From positions 1-40,000 of the forward strand of contig DAITMF010000031.1 in assembly GCA_036835325.1 (NCBI GenBank): DNA of 40,000 bases, given 5' to 3'. The notes beneath the pieces were generated by a model. It made no database searches. It saw nothing but the letters and a program-made list of their open reading frames with translations, and was not told the DNA's origin. The position numbers were made by a program, and so were the translations under genes. This document shows positions 23,760-32,844 of this stretch, piece after piece. This DNA comes from CAMCHP01 sp036835325 (lineage in GTDB: Bacteria; Bacteroidota; Bacteroidia; Flavobacteriales_D; Sanyastnellaceae). Positions within the stretch are counted from its first letter, which is position 1; each line of letters opens with the position of its first letter.

Positions 23760-26700
23760 ATGAGAATAGTTACACTCCTGCCTGCTTTGTTGGTCAGTGC
23801 CCTCGCGCTGGCACACGGTCCCAATCGTCCATTCGATTTTCGCGAGAACCTTGGCCAGTGGGAAGGCAACTTCCTCTACCAAGCTACCCGTTCAAATGCA
23901 AACCTCTTTCTCGAGGAAGGCTGTTTTACGTGGAACATCTACCATCCTGAAGATTTTTTGGCCATCCACGACGTCATCAAAGACGAAGCAGCGTTGGCCT
24001 CATTTGTGCTTCGCAGCCATGCGTTCAAGGTGCATTTCGAAGGGGCCGGAGCAGCAAACATTGTCGCTCAAGAGGCCAATTCGACCTACTACAATTACTA
24101 CCTCGGCGATGATCCGTCGCGCTGGGCGGTCAACGTGGGTTCATACAACGCCGTGCGTTACAGCGGGCTTTGGGAGGGTGTGGGCCTTCGGGCTTACCGT
24201 TCGGGCGATAACTTTAAGTACGATTTCATTGTCAACGCAGGCGCAGATCCGAACCAAGTTATGCTTCGCTACGAAGGTGTGGAGTCTTTGGTTTTGGAGG
24301 ATGGAAACCTTATCATTCAAACCAGCATTGGCCAGTTAACGGAATCGGCTCCCTTTGCCTACCAAATGAACGGCTCACAAATGGATGAGGTTGCTTGCCA
24401 CTTCGTTGTGGAAGATGATCGCGTGCGCTTTGTATTTCCGGATGGATACGATGCAAGCCGCAGCCTAGTTATTGACCCCGAAGTCATCGCTTCAACACTT
24501 TCAGGTTCAACAGGAACCAGCAACTACGGCCACTGCGCAACCTACGACATTGAAGGGAACATCTACACCGGTGCGATCAACTTCGGCGGTGGCTACCCGG
24601 TGACCACCGGTGCTGTGCAAACTGCCTTCCCCGGTGGGGCAATCAGCGTAGTACTTTCTAAACTTAACCCTACCGGCACTGACTTAATATGGGCCAGCTA
24701 CCTCGGGGGAAGTGGCAATGACCACCCACATTCGCTCATCGCCAACGACCAAGGTGAACTTTACGTGTACGGCACTACGCAATCGACCAATTTCCCAACC
24801 ACACAAGGAGCATACGACACGTCATCGAATGGCTCAACCGACATCTTCATCGCACGAATTAGTAGCTCCGGCAACACCTTGATGGCATCAACCTACATTG
24901 GCGGTTCAGGAGTTGACGGTGCAAACTCGATGAACTACAACTACGGCGATACGTACAGAGGCGAGATCTACCTCGACGTTAACCAGCGGCCTATTGTGGC
25001 TTCTTCCTCGCAATCGGCCAACTTCCCAACCTCAAGCGGCGCATACCAGAGTTCACTTGGCGGACAACAAGACGCGGTAGTGTTTCTCCTATCAGCAAAC
25101 TTGAGTAATCTTTTGGCGTCAACGTTTTTTGGTGGCTCACAAAACGATACGGGCTACGGCGTGCGCACAACGGCTGACGGGAACATCTACATCGTTGGTG
25201 GAACGGAAAGCGAAAATGTGCCAACCACCCCCGGAGCCTACCAAACGCAGTTTCTTGGTGGCCCGGGTGGATGGTTTCAAGAGAACGGACGTGACGGTTT
25301 TATTGCTCGGTTCAACCCTTCGCTAACAAACCTTACTGCAGCCACTGTTTGGGCTACTACCGAGAACGATCAAGTTTTCTTCATCGACCTCGACAACAAC
25401 GAAGATGTTTGGGTTTACGGCCAATCAGAAGGTGACATTCCGCTCACCGCAGGGGTTTACTCCGAACCCAATGGGCAGATCTTTGTCTCTAAGTTCAACC
25501 CGCAACTGAACTCGCTTTTGGTGAGTTCAAGAATCGCACAATCTGGGTTTGCATTTGAACCACCTGCTCCCGTAGCGTTTTTGGTTGACCGTTGTGACAA
25601 CATCTACGTGTCAATGTACGAGACAAGCTGGGACATGACCATCACCGATGATGCCCTTTTCGACACGGGTGGTTTCTATTTGGCAGCATTCGGGCCGGGC
25701 ATGGAGACCCTTGAGTTTGCCACTTATTACACCGGTGCGCACGTAGACGGAGGCACCTCGCGTTTTGATAAATCGGGTATCATTTACCAAGGCGTTTGCA
25801 GTTCGTTCGGGCAACAGTTCAATACCTTGCCCGGCTCATGGGCAACCACACAACCCGGCTGGGACATAGCTGTGTTCAAAATGGACTTTCAAGTCGCAGG
25901 TGTGAGCGCTTCACTTACGGCAAGCGCTGAAGCATTAAATGGCTGCGCTCCGCACACAGTTGATTTCTCGAACTTCAGTGTGGGAAATACCTTCGAATGG
26001 ACCTTTGGTGATGGTTCGCCCGTTTCAACTGCCTTCGAACCTAGTCACACCTATACCCAACCGGGACTTTACACGGTGCGTTTGATTAGTATGGATTCAC
26101 TCTCTTGCAACTTGGCTGATACCGCATACGTGAACATCGCCGTTTCCATTCCACAAGATTTTAATCCATCGTTCGCATACGATCTAAATTGTGAGACGTT
26201 CAGTCTTACTACGCTCAATTCCACCGAAGCACCTTGGCTACAGTATACATGGGACATGGGCGACGGCACAATTCTTGAAGGTGAAAATGTAACGCACATC
26301 TACGCTGAACCAGGGCAGTACACCGTCAGTTTGCTTGCCGAAGACCTCGGTTGCGAGAACAACGAGACTACCGAGCAGCTCATTAACGTTGGAGCAGCAG
26401 TCTTGGCAACCGTTGAGCCATCTTCACTCTTTGCCTGCGGCAGCAATACCGTCAATTTCCAAAACACCAGCAACGGGGTTACTTACATCTGGAATTTTGG
26501 CGATGGCTCGCCAACTACAACGCAAGTTAGTCCAACCCATACCTTTAACGGTCCAGGCCAGTACGAGGTCACACTCACGGCCTTCGATCCAGAAACATGC
26601 AACCTCGAAGACCAAGCCACCCTTACCGTCACAGTTACAGAAGGCTTGCCCATTGACGCTGCATTCCAGTTGCTGCAAACCGACTGCGAGCAACTGATTG

Positions 26701-28097
26701 TTGAGGGTACCGATCTCAGCGAAGGCGAGTTCTTGCAGTACACATGGAACATGGGCGATGGCACCCAGTACACTTCGGCCAACATTGAACATGGCTATGC
26801 CAACACGGGCCAGTACGATGTTACGCTCACCGTCTTCGATGAAGCCTGTGATCAAACCGACACCTTCACACTGCCGGTGAACATTCTAACTCAAGTTACC
26901 GCCATCATTGGTAACCCCGACTTAACCGACTGCGCTCCATACAATGTGCAGTTCATCAACAACAGCGCTGGTAATAGCTTTACATGGGACTTTGGCGATG
27001 GTTCAGCCCCTGTAAATGGGCAGCTCGTGCAGTACACCTATCCCGTTCCCGGAACTTACACTGTTACCTTGCTCGTAGAAGGCTCAGAGACTTGCGGCGG
27101 TAGCGATCAAACCACAGCCGAAGTGGTGGTAATCGAGCCGCCATTCATCGAAGCTCTGTTTACTGCTCAACAGTTCGGAGCCTGCGAGGCGGTCTCGGTC
27201 AACTTCACCGATGAAAGCACCGGGGCAGATTTGATTTACGCCTGGAACATCGACGGCACCAACTACGCCATTCCCAACCCTCAACACGTTTTCAGCGGTG
27301 AAGGCAACTATTCCGTTTCGCTCACCGTCAGCGAAGCACTTTGCGACCAAAGCAGCACCTTCACCGATGTGATTCCGGTTCTTGGGGGCATTGACCTCGT
27401 GGCATCGCCTGACCAGTACTTCTGCTACTATCAAGACCAAACCACGGTTTCAGTGGCGGGTCCGACCGGTGCAGAATACGAGTGGAGTACGGGCGAACAA
27501 GGCCCGAGCATCGTGGTAAATTCAACGGGTGAGTACAGCATTACTGCTACCCTCAACAACTGCAATGAAACCCGAGTTATCACTGTGATTCCGGTGCCTG
27601 AACTATTGCTTTACGACAACCCCGTGGCCTGCGAAGGTACTCAAGCAGCTCTCCGCATCCCCTATGAGAACGGCAGCAACTACCGCTGGTGCAGCGGCGA
27701 AGGCGAGACTATGCTGATTTACGCCGATCAACCCGGTGAATACTGCTACGAATTCACCGATGAGTTCGGTTGCGTTCAAACCGGTACCGTGGTGCTCGAC
27801 ATCATTGAGCGCGAAATCGGGGTGTATGTGCCCAACGCGTTTACACCCAACAACGATGGCGTAAACGATGTGTTCAAAGTTGAGGGTGTTGGCATTGCCG
27901 ATTTCGAATTCCGTGTCTGGAACCGCTGGGGCGATAAAGTTTTTGAAACCGATAACCCCGAAGCGTTTTGGGACGGTTCATACCAAGGCAGCACGCACTA
28001 CACGCAAAACGAGGTGTACACATGGGAAATCGAGTACGAAAGCGCCTGCAACGCCGCCCGCATCAAGCGAAGCGGTTATGTGGTCTTACTGCGCTAA
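23760..28097 (+). CDS. Giant secreted PKD-repeat protein with T9SS type B sorting domain
   Basis: A 1445-residue protein with signal peptide MRIVTLLPALLVSALALA, chosen over an earlier in-frame ATG at 23625 inside the previous gene. The mature part opens with RENLGQWEGNFLYQ (a DUF7948-like region, ~20-230), then SBBP-type propeller repeats (~240-715; LIWASYLGGSGNDHPHSLI). Six PKD domains follow (~720-1210), each with a W-x-F/M-G-D-G motif or variant, then Ig-like segments (~1211-1345). The C-terminus is a T9SS type B (gliding-motility-associated) sorting domain: VPNAFTPNNDGVNDVF, FRVWNRWGDKVFET, FWDGSYQG. It should be secreted and held at the surface, perhaps as an adhesin. Its TAA interlocks with the TAG of the opposite mannosidase gene. 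Confidence 0.9.
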   Translation: MRIVTLLPALLVSALALAHGPNRPFDFRENLGQWEGNFLYQATRSNANLFLEEGCFTWNIYHPEDFLAIHDVIKDEAALASFVLRSHAFKVHFEGAGAANIVAQEANSTYYNYYLGDDPSRWAVNVGSYNAVRYSGLWEGVGLRAYRSGDNFKYDFIVNAGADPNQVMLRYEGVESLVLEDGNLIIQTSIGQLTESAPFAYQMNGSQMDEVACHFVVEDDRVRFVFPDGYDASRSLVIDPEVIASTLSGSTGTSNYGHCATYDIEGNIYTGAINFGGGYPVTTGAVQTAFPGGAISVVLSKLNPTGTDLIWASYLGGSGNDHPHSLIANDQGELYVYGTTQSTNFPTTQGAYDTSSNGSTDIFIARISSSGNTLMASTYIGGSGVDGANSMNYNYGDTYRGEIYLDVNQRPIVASSSQSANFPTSSGAYQSSLGGQQDAVVFLLSANLSNLLASTFFGGSQNDTGYGVRTTADGNIYIVGGTESENVPTTPGAYQTQFLGGPGGWFQENGRDGFIARFNPSLTNLTAATVWATTENDQVFFIDLDNNEDVWVYGQSEGDIPLTAGVYSEPNGQIFVSKFNPQLNSLLVSSRIAQSGFAFEPPAPVAFLVDRCDNIYVSMYETSWDMTITDDALFDTGGFYLAAFGPGMETLEFATYYTGAHVDGGTSRFDKSGIIYQGVCSSFGQQFNTLPGSWATTQPGWDIAVFKMDFQVAGVSASLTASAEALNGCAPHTVDFSNFSVGNTFEWTFGDGSPVSTAFEPSHTYTQPGLYTVRLISMDSLSCNLADTAYVNIAVSIPQDFNPSFAYDLNCETFSLTTLNSTEAPWLQYTWDMGDGTILEGENVTHIYAEPGQYTVSLLAEDLGCENNETTEQLINVGAAVLATVEPSSLFACGSNTVNFQNTSNGVTYIWNFGDGSPTTTQVSPTHTFNGPGQYEVTLTAFDPETCNLEDQATLTVTVTEGLPIDAAFQLLQTDCEQLIVEGTDLSEGEFLQYTWNMGDGTQYTSANIEHGYANTGQYDVTLTVFDEACDQTDTFTLPVNILTQVTAIIGNPDLTDCAPYNVQFINNSAGNSFTWDFGDGSAPVNGQLVQYTYPVPGTYTVTLLVEGSETCGGSDQTTAEVVVIEPPFIEALFTAQQFGACEAVSVNFTDESTGADLIYAWNIDGTNYAIPNPQHVFSGEGNYSVSLTVSEALCDQSSTFTDVIPVLGGIDLVASPDQYFCYYQDQTTVSVAGPTGAEYEWSTGEQGPSIVVNSTGEYSITATLNNCNETRVITVIPVPELLLYDNPVACEGTQAALRIPYENGSNYRWCSGEGETMLIYADQPGEYCYEFTDEFGCVQTGTVVLDIIEREIGVYVPNAFTPNNDGVNDVFKVEGVGIADFEFRVWNRWGDKVFETDNPEAFWDGSYQGSTHYTQNEVYTWEIEYESACNAARIKRSGYVVLLR

Positions 28098-30607
28098 TCG
28101 CAGTTCAAACAGCGCAAACTGAAGTTCACCTCGCTTTCAGCGCCGTAAGGTGTGAAGGTGATTGAGAGCCGCTCTTTCGGCAGAATGTCGATGTAGTTTT
28201 GACTGAATGCGCCTTCGGCGGATGCTCCCAAAACCACGTCTTTGGCGAAAACCGGCGTTTCAACCACAATCGTGTAGGTGCCATTGGGTGCCTTTCGGAT
28301 GGTCATCTCCGGAGATGCACTCGCGAATTCCATGGCCAGTGGTTCGCGAGCAAACAACACTTGGCGGTAAACCTCTCCACGAAACGGATATTCCAACACG
28401 AAGAACGCTGCACCATTGGCGTAAAGTTTGGCAAACTGCACGTCGTGAATATCGATTTGCTGTTCAATCGGCGAGTCGTCAACGGTGAGGCTGTACGGAA
28501 TCGGCCGCGTGATGTTTTCACCATCCATCGCCAAAAAGCGCAACGTAAACGGAACGGTCATTGGTGTGCCCAAATCATTGACCGCACACATGCGCACCTT
28601 ACCATCTTTGTGCTCAAGCCACACGCTAACAGGAGCATAGGCTTGCTTAAGGGCGCAATGCAGGGCCTTCCATCGTCCGGCGCCGTCAATGCTGCTCCAA
28701 CTAATGCCGGGCCAGCAGTCGTTCAGCTGCCAATACAGCGTGCCCATGCAGTGGGGTTTGCCCATGCGGTGTGCACGGATGCCCATAACGATGCCGTCGC
28801 GTTGAACGAGTTGGGTTTGGTAGGCCCAGTCGTGACTTGACGATGCAGGCGAATAACTGCGCAGCATGTAATCGTTCATCAGTTTGAACCCGCGCGGGTG
28901 TTTTTGGTACCCGCGCACAGCAGCGGCGCTGGTGTCGGCACTGCCGCTTTCCCAAACCGCATCTATGGTTTCGAGATCGGGCATCGATTGAAATCCGAAC
29001 TCGCTCATAAAGCGCGGTACCTTGGTCTTGAAGGTGTCAAAGGGTTCGGCATCGTGCCAAACACCCCAGTAGTGGGCATCGCCGCGGGTGGTGTAGAGTG
29101 CATCACCACGGCCCAATGAGGGCGAACTCTCCCAGTAGTGAATGCCGTGCAACGCATGCACCACTGCGGGCAGTACCTCTTTAAACAGCACGCGGTAGGA
29201 GCGCCAAACTGCGTTTTTTTCACTCTCACTCAAGCCTGATTGCCAACCCCAACGGTGCCAGCCCTCTGAATTTTCATTGTTGCCGCACCATAGGGCAATC
29301 GAGGGGTGTTTGCGCAGGCGAAGCACCTGCTCAATGGCTTCTTGCTTAGCATTCGCAATGAAGTCGTCGTCGCCGGGGTACATGGCACAGGCGTACATAA
29401 AGTCTTGCCAAACGAGCACTCCGTTGGCGTCGCACCAGGCATAAACGGTGTCGCGTTCGTACACGCCTCCTCCCCAAATGCGCAGCATATTCATGTGAAC
29501 GGCACGCGCTGCTTCGAGGTTTTGAATCACCTTTTCATCGCTAAGACTTCGTTCAAAAATCCCTGCGGGGATGAGGTTGGCACCGCGCATAAAGTGCGGT
29601 TTGCCGTTGATTACGAACCTGAAGTGTGCGCCTTCGTCGTCGGGTGATGTGTCAAGTTCCACGGTGCGAATGCCCGTTTTGAAGGCGCTGCGTGCGAGTT
29701 CTGCTTCGGTTGAATCAAGCAAGCGAAGCTCAACGTTGTAGAGGTGCGGAAGCCCCAAATCATGCGGCCACCAAAGTTTAATGCTGTCAAGTTCAAACCG
29801 GTGATTCAACTCGGTTCGTTGTCCTTTGCTAACTATGGCTTCGCGTGCAAAGCGGCATGTTCGCTCGGCATCGGCGATGGTGATTTCAAGCTTTACCTTT
29901 CCCGTGTAGCCGCTGTTGACAATCGCATTTACGTCAAGCATAGCCTGATGCCCGTTCTCGATGGAAACCGTGCGCAGTTCTTCGCCTTCGAACCGTGTTA
30001 GGTTGGCGGGTTCAAGGTACACACTGCCATGAATGCCCATCGGGGTGATTTTCGGTCCCCAATCCCACCCGTAATGGTACTGCGGTTTTCGGGCAACCGC
30101 GCGGAGGGGTTCTCCGGGCAAAGGGTGTGCCTGTTTCTTCAGCAGCGCTTCACCTGCGGAGAATGGCGACCGCAGGCGCACTTCCAATCGGTTTCCATCC
30201 GCCCGAAGCACTCCGGCTCCAATGGGCAGTCGCCATGTGCGGAAGTAATTGTTGCAGCCGCCCAGCTTTGTGCCGTTCAACCACACTTCGGCGAAGGTGT
30301 CAACCCCTTCCAAAACAAGCACCGAAGCGCCGCTTGGTGACCATCCGGCCGGGAGGCCGAAACCCTCAAAAACATACGCGTAATCGTGCCGACTCCACGT
30401 CTGAATGCCTTCGTCGTTCAGGTCAGCAATGTGACCTGCCGCCAAAAGTGCTTCGTGGATGTATCCGGGTACTTTCGCCGCAATAGACTCGGTCAAAGCG
30501 TCACTTTCAAGCCGCCACTGGCCGTCAAGGTCAAGGGTTTGTGCATTTACCGGGGCGACAAATGCACATGCGGTGAGCAAAAGCAGCGCCAATGGTGTTA
30601 ATTTCAT
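28094..30607 (-). CDS. Exported beta-mannosidase, glycoside hydrolase family 2
   Basis: An 837-residue enzyme predicted to remove terminal beta-linked mannose from oligosaccharides by a retaining mechanism. The GH2 layout is visible: sugar-binding jelly roll (~25-190; DLDGQWRLES, YHYGWDWGPKI), Ig-like domain, then the TIM barrel with LRIWGGGVYERDTVYAWCDA, the acid/base motif WCGNNENSEGW near residue 445 and the nucleophile motif SEFGFQSMP near 535. The family's WQLNDCWPGISWS motif follows. The start at 30607 yields MKLTPLALLLLTACAFVAP with an AxA-type cut before QTLD; LTAC also resembles a lipobox, so a lipoprotein is possible. No sus-type transporter genes flank it. Confidence 0.93.
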   Translation of the reverse strand: MKLTPLALLLLTACAFVAPVNAQTLDLDGQWRLESDALTESIAAKVPGYIHEALLAAGHIADLNDEGIQTWSRHDYAYVFEGFGLPAGWSPSGASVLVLEGVDTFAEVWLNGTKLGGCNNYFRTWRLPIGAGVLRADGNRLEVRLRSPFSAGEALLKKQAHPLPGEPLRAVARKPQYHYGWDWGPKITPMGIHGSVYLEPANLTRFEGEELRTVSIENGHQAMLDVNAIVNSGYTGKVKLEITIADAERTCRFAREAIVSKGQRTELNHRFELDSIKLWWPHDLGLPHLYNVELRLLDSTEAELARSAFKTGIRTVELDTSPDDEGAHFRFVINGKPHFMRGANLIPAGIFERSLSDEKVIQNLEAARAVHMNMLRIWGGGVYERDTVYAWCDANGVLVWQDFMYACAMYPGDDDFIANAKQEAIEQVLRLRKHPSIALWCGNNENSEGWHRWGWQSGLSESEKNAVWRSYRVLFKEVLPAVVHALHGIHYWESSPSLGRGDALYTTRGDAHYWGVWHDAEPFDTFKTKVPRFMSEFGFQSMPDLETIDAVWESGSADTSAAAVRGYQKHPRGFKLMNDYMLRSYSPASSSHDWAYQTQLVQRDGIVMGIRAHRMGKPHCMGTLYWQLNDCWPGISWSSIDGAGRWKALHCALKQAYAPVSVWLEHKDGKVRMCAVNDLGTPMTVPFTLRFLAMDGENITRPIPYSLTVDDSPIEQQIDIHDVQFAKLYANGAAFFVLEYPFRGEVYRQVLFAREPLAMEFASASPEMTIRKAPNGTYTIVVETPVFAKDVVLGASAEGAFSQNYIDILPKERLSITFTPYGAESEVNFSLRCLNCD

Positions 30608-30860
30608 GTCGTACTTTATCATGACAGCTAGCGAATTCAAGCAATTTAGCAAGGAGCAACGATACCTCATCGTTCGCGACCGTTCTGTTTTTCTCGCTTC
30701 GCGGATGCACAACGGATACCAGGTGGGTTTGTACCGCCTCGATGCGCTCTACGTTGAAGTGTGGAAGCGTGTTGGACTTGATTGCATCGATTTCATTGAA
30801 CCCGTTGATGAGCCGAGGGTGCGCGATGCCTATTTGGATGGATTGGATTTGCCCTTGTGA
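30606..30860 (+). CDS. Small hypothetical protein divergent from the mannosidase
   Basis: An 84-residue protein if read from the ATG at 30606, or 79 from the ATG at 30621; TACTTTAT at 30611 resembles a -7 box and would favour the latter only if the mRNA is leaderless. It has no signal peptide or membrane segment. Runs such as FSKEQRYLIVRDRSVFLASR, YQVGLYRLDALYVEVWKR and an acidic end (DAYLDGLDLPL) suggest a small folded cytosolic domain. I do not recognise a family. Its 30606 ATG shares the CATG with the ATG of the opposite mannosidase gene, and one base separates its stop from that of aroE. Confidence 0.6.
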   Translation: MSYFIMTASEFKQFSKEQRYLIVRDRSVFLASRMHNGYQVGLYRLDALYVEVWKRVGLDCIDFIEPVDEPRVRDAYLDGLDLPL

Positions 30861-30861
30861 C

Positions 30862-31599
30862 TCAGAGCACCCTCCCGAAGAATATGCGCATGGCTTCTTC
30901 GGCTTGAAAACGAAGCATGTCGGCGCCATTGATGGCAATGGCGCCTTGCCCACGGGCTGCGCGCAGAAGCAGTGTTTCTTTCGGATTGTAGATGAGGTCA
31001 ACCACTAAGTGTTGTGGGCCAATACCATCGGTTTGGATGGGTGAATCATCCGAAAAACCGGCCATGCCCACCGGGGTGCAGTTTACAATGAGACGGCAAT
31101 TTTTCACGATGTCGGCTGAAAGTGCTTCGTAGGTGAGCGCTCCCTCATCCGCTCTGCGGGAAACCAAAAAAACAGCGATACCGAGCGAGCGAAGCACATG
31201 TTGGACAGCTTTTGAGGCTCCTCCGGTGCCAAGAACAAGGGCTTTGTCGTGAGTGGGCTCGAGGAACGGACGAATGCTTCGGCGAAAGCCTTCGGCATCG
31301 GTGTTGTAACCGGTGGTTTTGCCGTCGATGATGTGAATGGTGTTCACTGCACCGATCGCTGCGGCGACAGAGTCAATGTGGTCAAGCAGTGGCATTGCCG
31401 CAGTTTTGTGCGGAATAGTGACGTTAAGTCCTTCAATGTTGGGGTGAGCATTGATCAAGGCGGTGAGCTCGTGCACATCGGCTAGGTCAAAATTGCGGTA
31501 AACGCAATCGTGCATTGCGTTGCGCGCGAAGGCGGCATTCCAGAATTCGGCTGACCACGAATGGGAGAGGGGGTGTCCGATGAGTCCGAAAACCTTCAT
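30862..31599 (-). CDS. aroE: Shikimate dehydrogenase AroE
   Basis: AroE reduces 3-dehydroshikimate to shikimate with NADPH in aromatic amino acid synthesis. The 245-residue protein has the family's start FGLIGHPLSHSWSAEFWN, the catalytic Lys in NVTIPHK, the catalytic Asp in YNTDAEGF, the NADP loop VLGTGGASKAV, and NCTPVGM plus VVDLIYNP. It is somewhat shorter than the ~270 residues of E. coli AroE, as is common in this phylum. It is the last gene of the five-gene minus-strand operon and starts in an ATGA overlap with the DUF368 gene. Confidence 0.96.
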   Translation of the reverse strand: MKVFGLIGHPLSHSWSAEFWNAAFARNAMHDCVYRNFDLADVHELTALINAHPNIEGLNVTIPHKTAAMPLLDHIDSVAAAIGAVNTIHIIDGKTTGYNTDAEGFRRSIRPFLEPTHDKALVLGTGGASKAVQHVLRSLGIAVFLVSRRADEGALTYEALSADIVKNCRLIVNCTPVGMAGFSDDSPIQTDGIGPQHLVVDLIYNPKETLLLRAARGQGAIAINGADMLRFQAEEAMRIFFGRVL

Positions 31600-32519
31600 G
31601 TTGTTTGCCGCTTTGCGATGCGCATCACTGTGAAAATGAGCAGAGCGCCGGCCACTGCACAGGCGATAACTGCGGCGGTGCGGGGTTCGCCGTCAAATGC
31701 TGTTGGAAGCACATTGCCCCTCAACCAATCTTCACGGCCGTCGCTGTGGGTGTGCAGCAGTTCCACTTTCTGCTGCCATGGCCACAATTTTTGCAGTGAG
31801 CCAAGCATGAAGCCTGTGAGCAGGCTTACTGTGAGGTCGGTGTGTTTGTTGTACATCCAGTTGAGGAGGCGAGAAAAGCCCAGAATGCCGGTCACGCATC
31901 CGGCGCCAAAGACAACGATGTTTTTTACGTCCAAGGTTTTCACAGCGTTGAGCACATCGTGGTAAGCACCAAGGATCAGCAGCAAAAAGCTGCCCGAAAT
32001 ACCGGGTAAGATCATGGCGCAAATGGCAATCATACCGGCCACAAACAAGAAACCGGGAAAGTTGAGCGCAGCCATTGGTGGCAACGAAGTCACCCAAAGT
32101 GCTATGGTCGCCCCAATGGCAAAGGCAAGAATGGTGGGCATGTGCCAACGCTTTACATCGCGCCCAACGGCAACTACAGAGGCACCAACAAGGCCAAAAA
32201 AGAATCCCCAAACCAACGGCTCATGGTGCACCAAGAGGTAGGTGAGCAAATTGGCCAATGAAAGTATGGCGATGGCAATGCCGGTGAGCAAGGCCACCAA
32301 AAAATTGAGGTTGGCGGCGCGCCATGCAGCGGCGATGCCATCGGTGCGCAGTGTTTTGAGCAGGCCCAAGCGAAAACCGCTCAAGGTGCCCAATAGTTCG
32401 CTGTAGATGCCTGTGATAAAGGCCACTGTACCGCCTGAAACGCCGGGCACAACGTCGGCAGCGCCCATGGCAAGGCCCTTCACCACCAGTCGGAGGTAAT
32501 CGCCGGGTGTTCGTTGCAT
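31596..32519 (-). CDS. DUF368 (PopT-type) polyprenyl-phosphate transporter
   Basis: A 307-residue polytopic membrane protein. It shows the two related signature loops of DUF368: VVPGVSGGTVAFITGIYSEL near the N-terminus and ILPGISGSFLLLILGAYHDV in the middle, between about eight hydrophobic segments. DUF368 proteins (PopT) are described as translocases that recycle undecaprenyl phosphate across the inner membrane for cell-wall and glycan synthesis. The start at 32519 (MQRTPGDYLRLVVKGLAMGA) matches the family; an in-frame start 60 bases upstream would overlap the rhodanese gene. It is seven bases after the rhodanese stop and overlaps aroE by four. Confidence 0.92.
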   Translation of the reverse strand: MQRTPGDYLRLVVKGLAMGAADVVPGVSGGTVAFITGIYSELLGTLSGFRLGLLKTLRTDGIAAAWRAANLNFLVALLTGIAIAILSLANLLTYLLVHHEPLVWGFFFGLVGASVVAVGRDVKRWHMPTILAFAIGATIALWVTSLPPMAALNFPGFLFVAGMIAICAMILPGISGSFLLLILGAYHDVLNAVKTLDVKNIVVFGAGCVTGILGFSRLLNWMYNKHTDLTVSLLTGFMLGSLQKLWPWQQKVELLHTHSDGREDWLRGNVLPTAFDGEPRTAAVIACAVAGALLIFTVMRIAKRQTT

Positions 32520-32526
32520 GCTCAAC

Positions 32527-32844
32527 TCAGTAAACGTCGATCGAGGGGTCAATTTCGCGCGCCCACGCCATGATTCCACCGTCGAGGTTGTGGAGGTTGG
32601 TTAGCCCGAAGTGGTTTTCGAGGGCTGTAATCACGGCCATTGAGCGTGAGCCGCTTCGGCAGTGCACCACCACCGGAATGTCGGTGCGCACTTCAGTGTG
32701 GCGGTCAATGATTTCGCCCATGGGAATGTGTTCACCCCCAATGGTGCAAAGCTCCACTTCGTGAATTTCGCGCACGTCAATCAACTGGTGAGGTGTTTGG
32801 CTGTCGCGCATTTGTTTGAGCGCCTGAACGTCAATGTGTTTCAT
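32527..32844 (-). CDS. Single-domain rhodanese-like sulfurtransferase
   Basis: A 105-residue cytosolic rhodanese domain: QLIDVREIHEVELCTIGG, the active-site loop HCRSGSRS with the catalytic Cys near residue 72, and LDGGIMAWAREIDP at the end. Such proteins move sulfane sulfur through a Cys persulfide; with thiosulfate as donor they release sulfite. The ATG overlaps the stop of the phosphosulfolactate synthase gene as ATGA, so the two are translationally coupled. Because that enzyme uses sulfite, a supply role is a reasonable guess but is not shown by the sequence. Confidence 0.93.
   Translation of the reverse strand: MKHIDVQALKQMRDSQTPHQLIDVREIHEVELCTIGGEHIPMGEIIDRHTEVRTDIPVVVHCRSGSRSMAVITALENHFGLTNLHNLDGGIMAWAREIDPSIDVY

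Noticed and set aside
25920..27390. CRISPR-like or DNA tandem repeat
   Set aside because: The periodicity is at protein level (PKD domains); no short identical DNA repeats with spacers are present.
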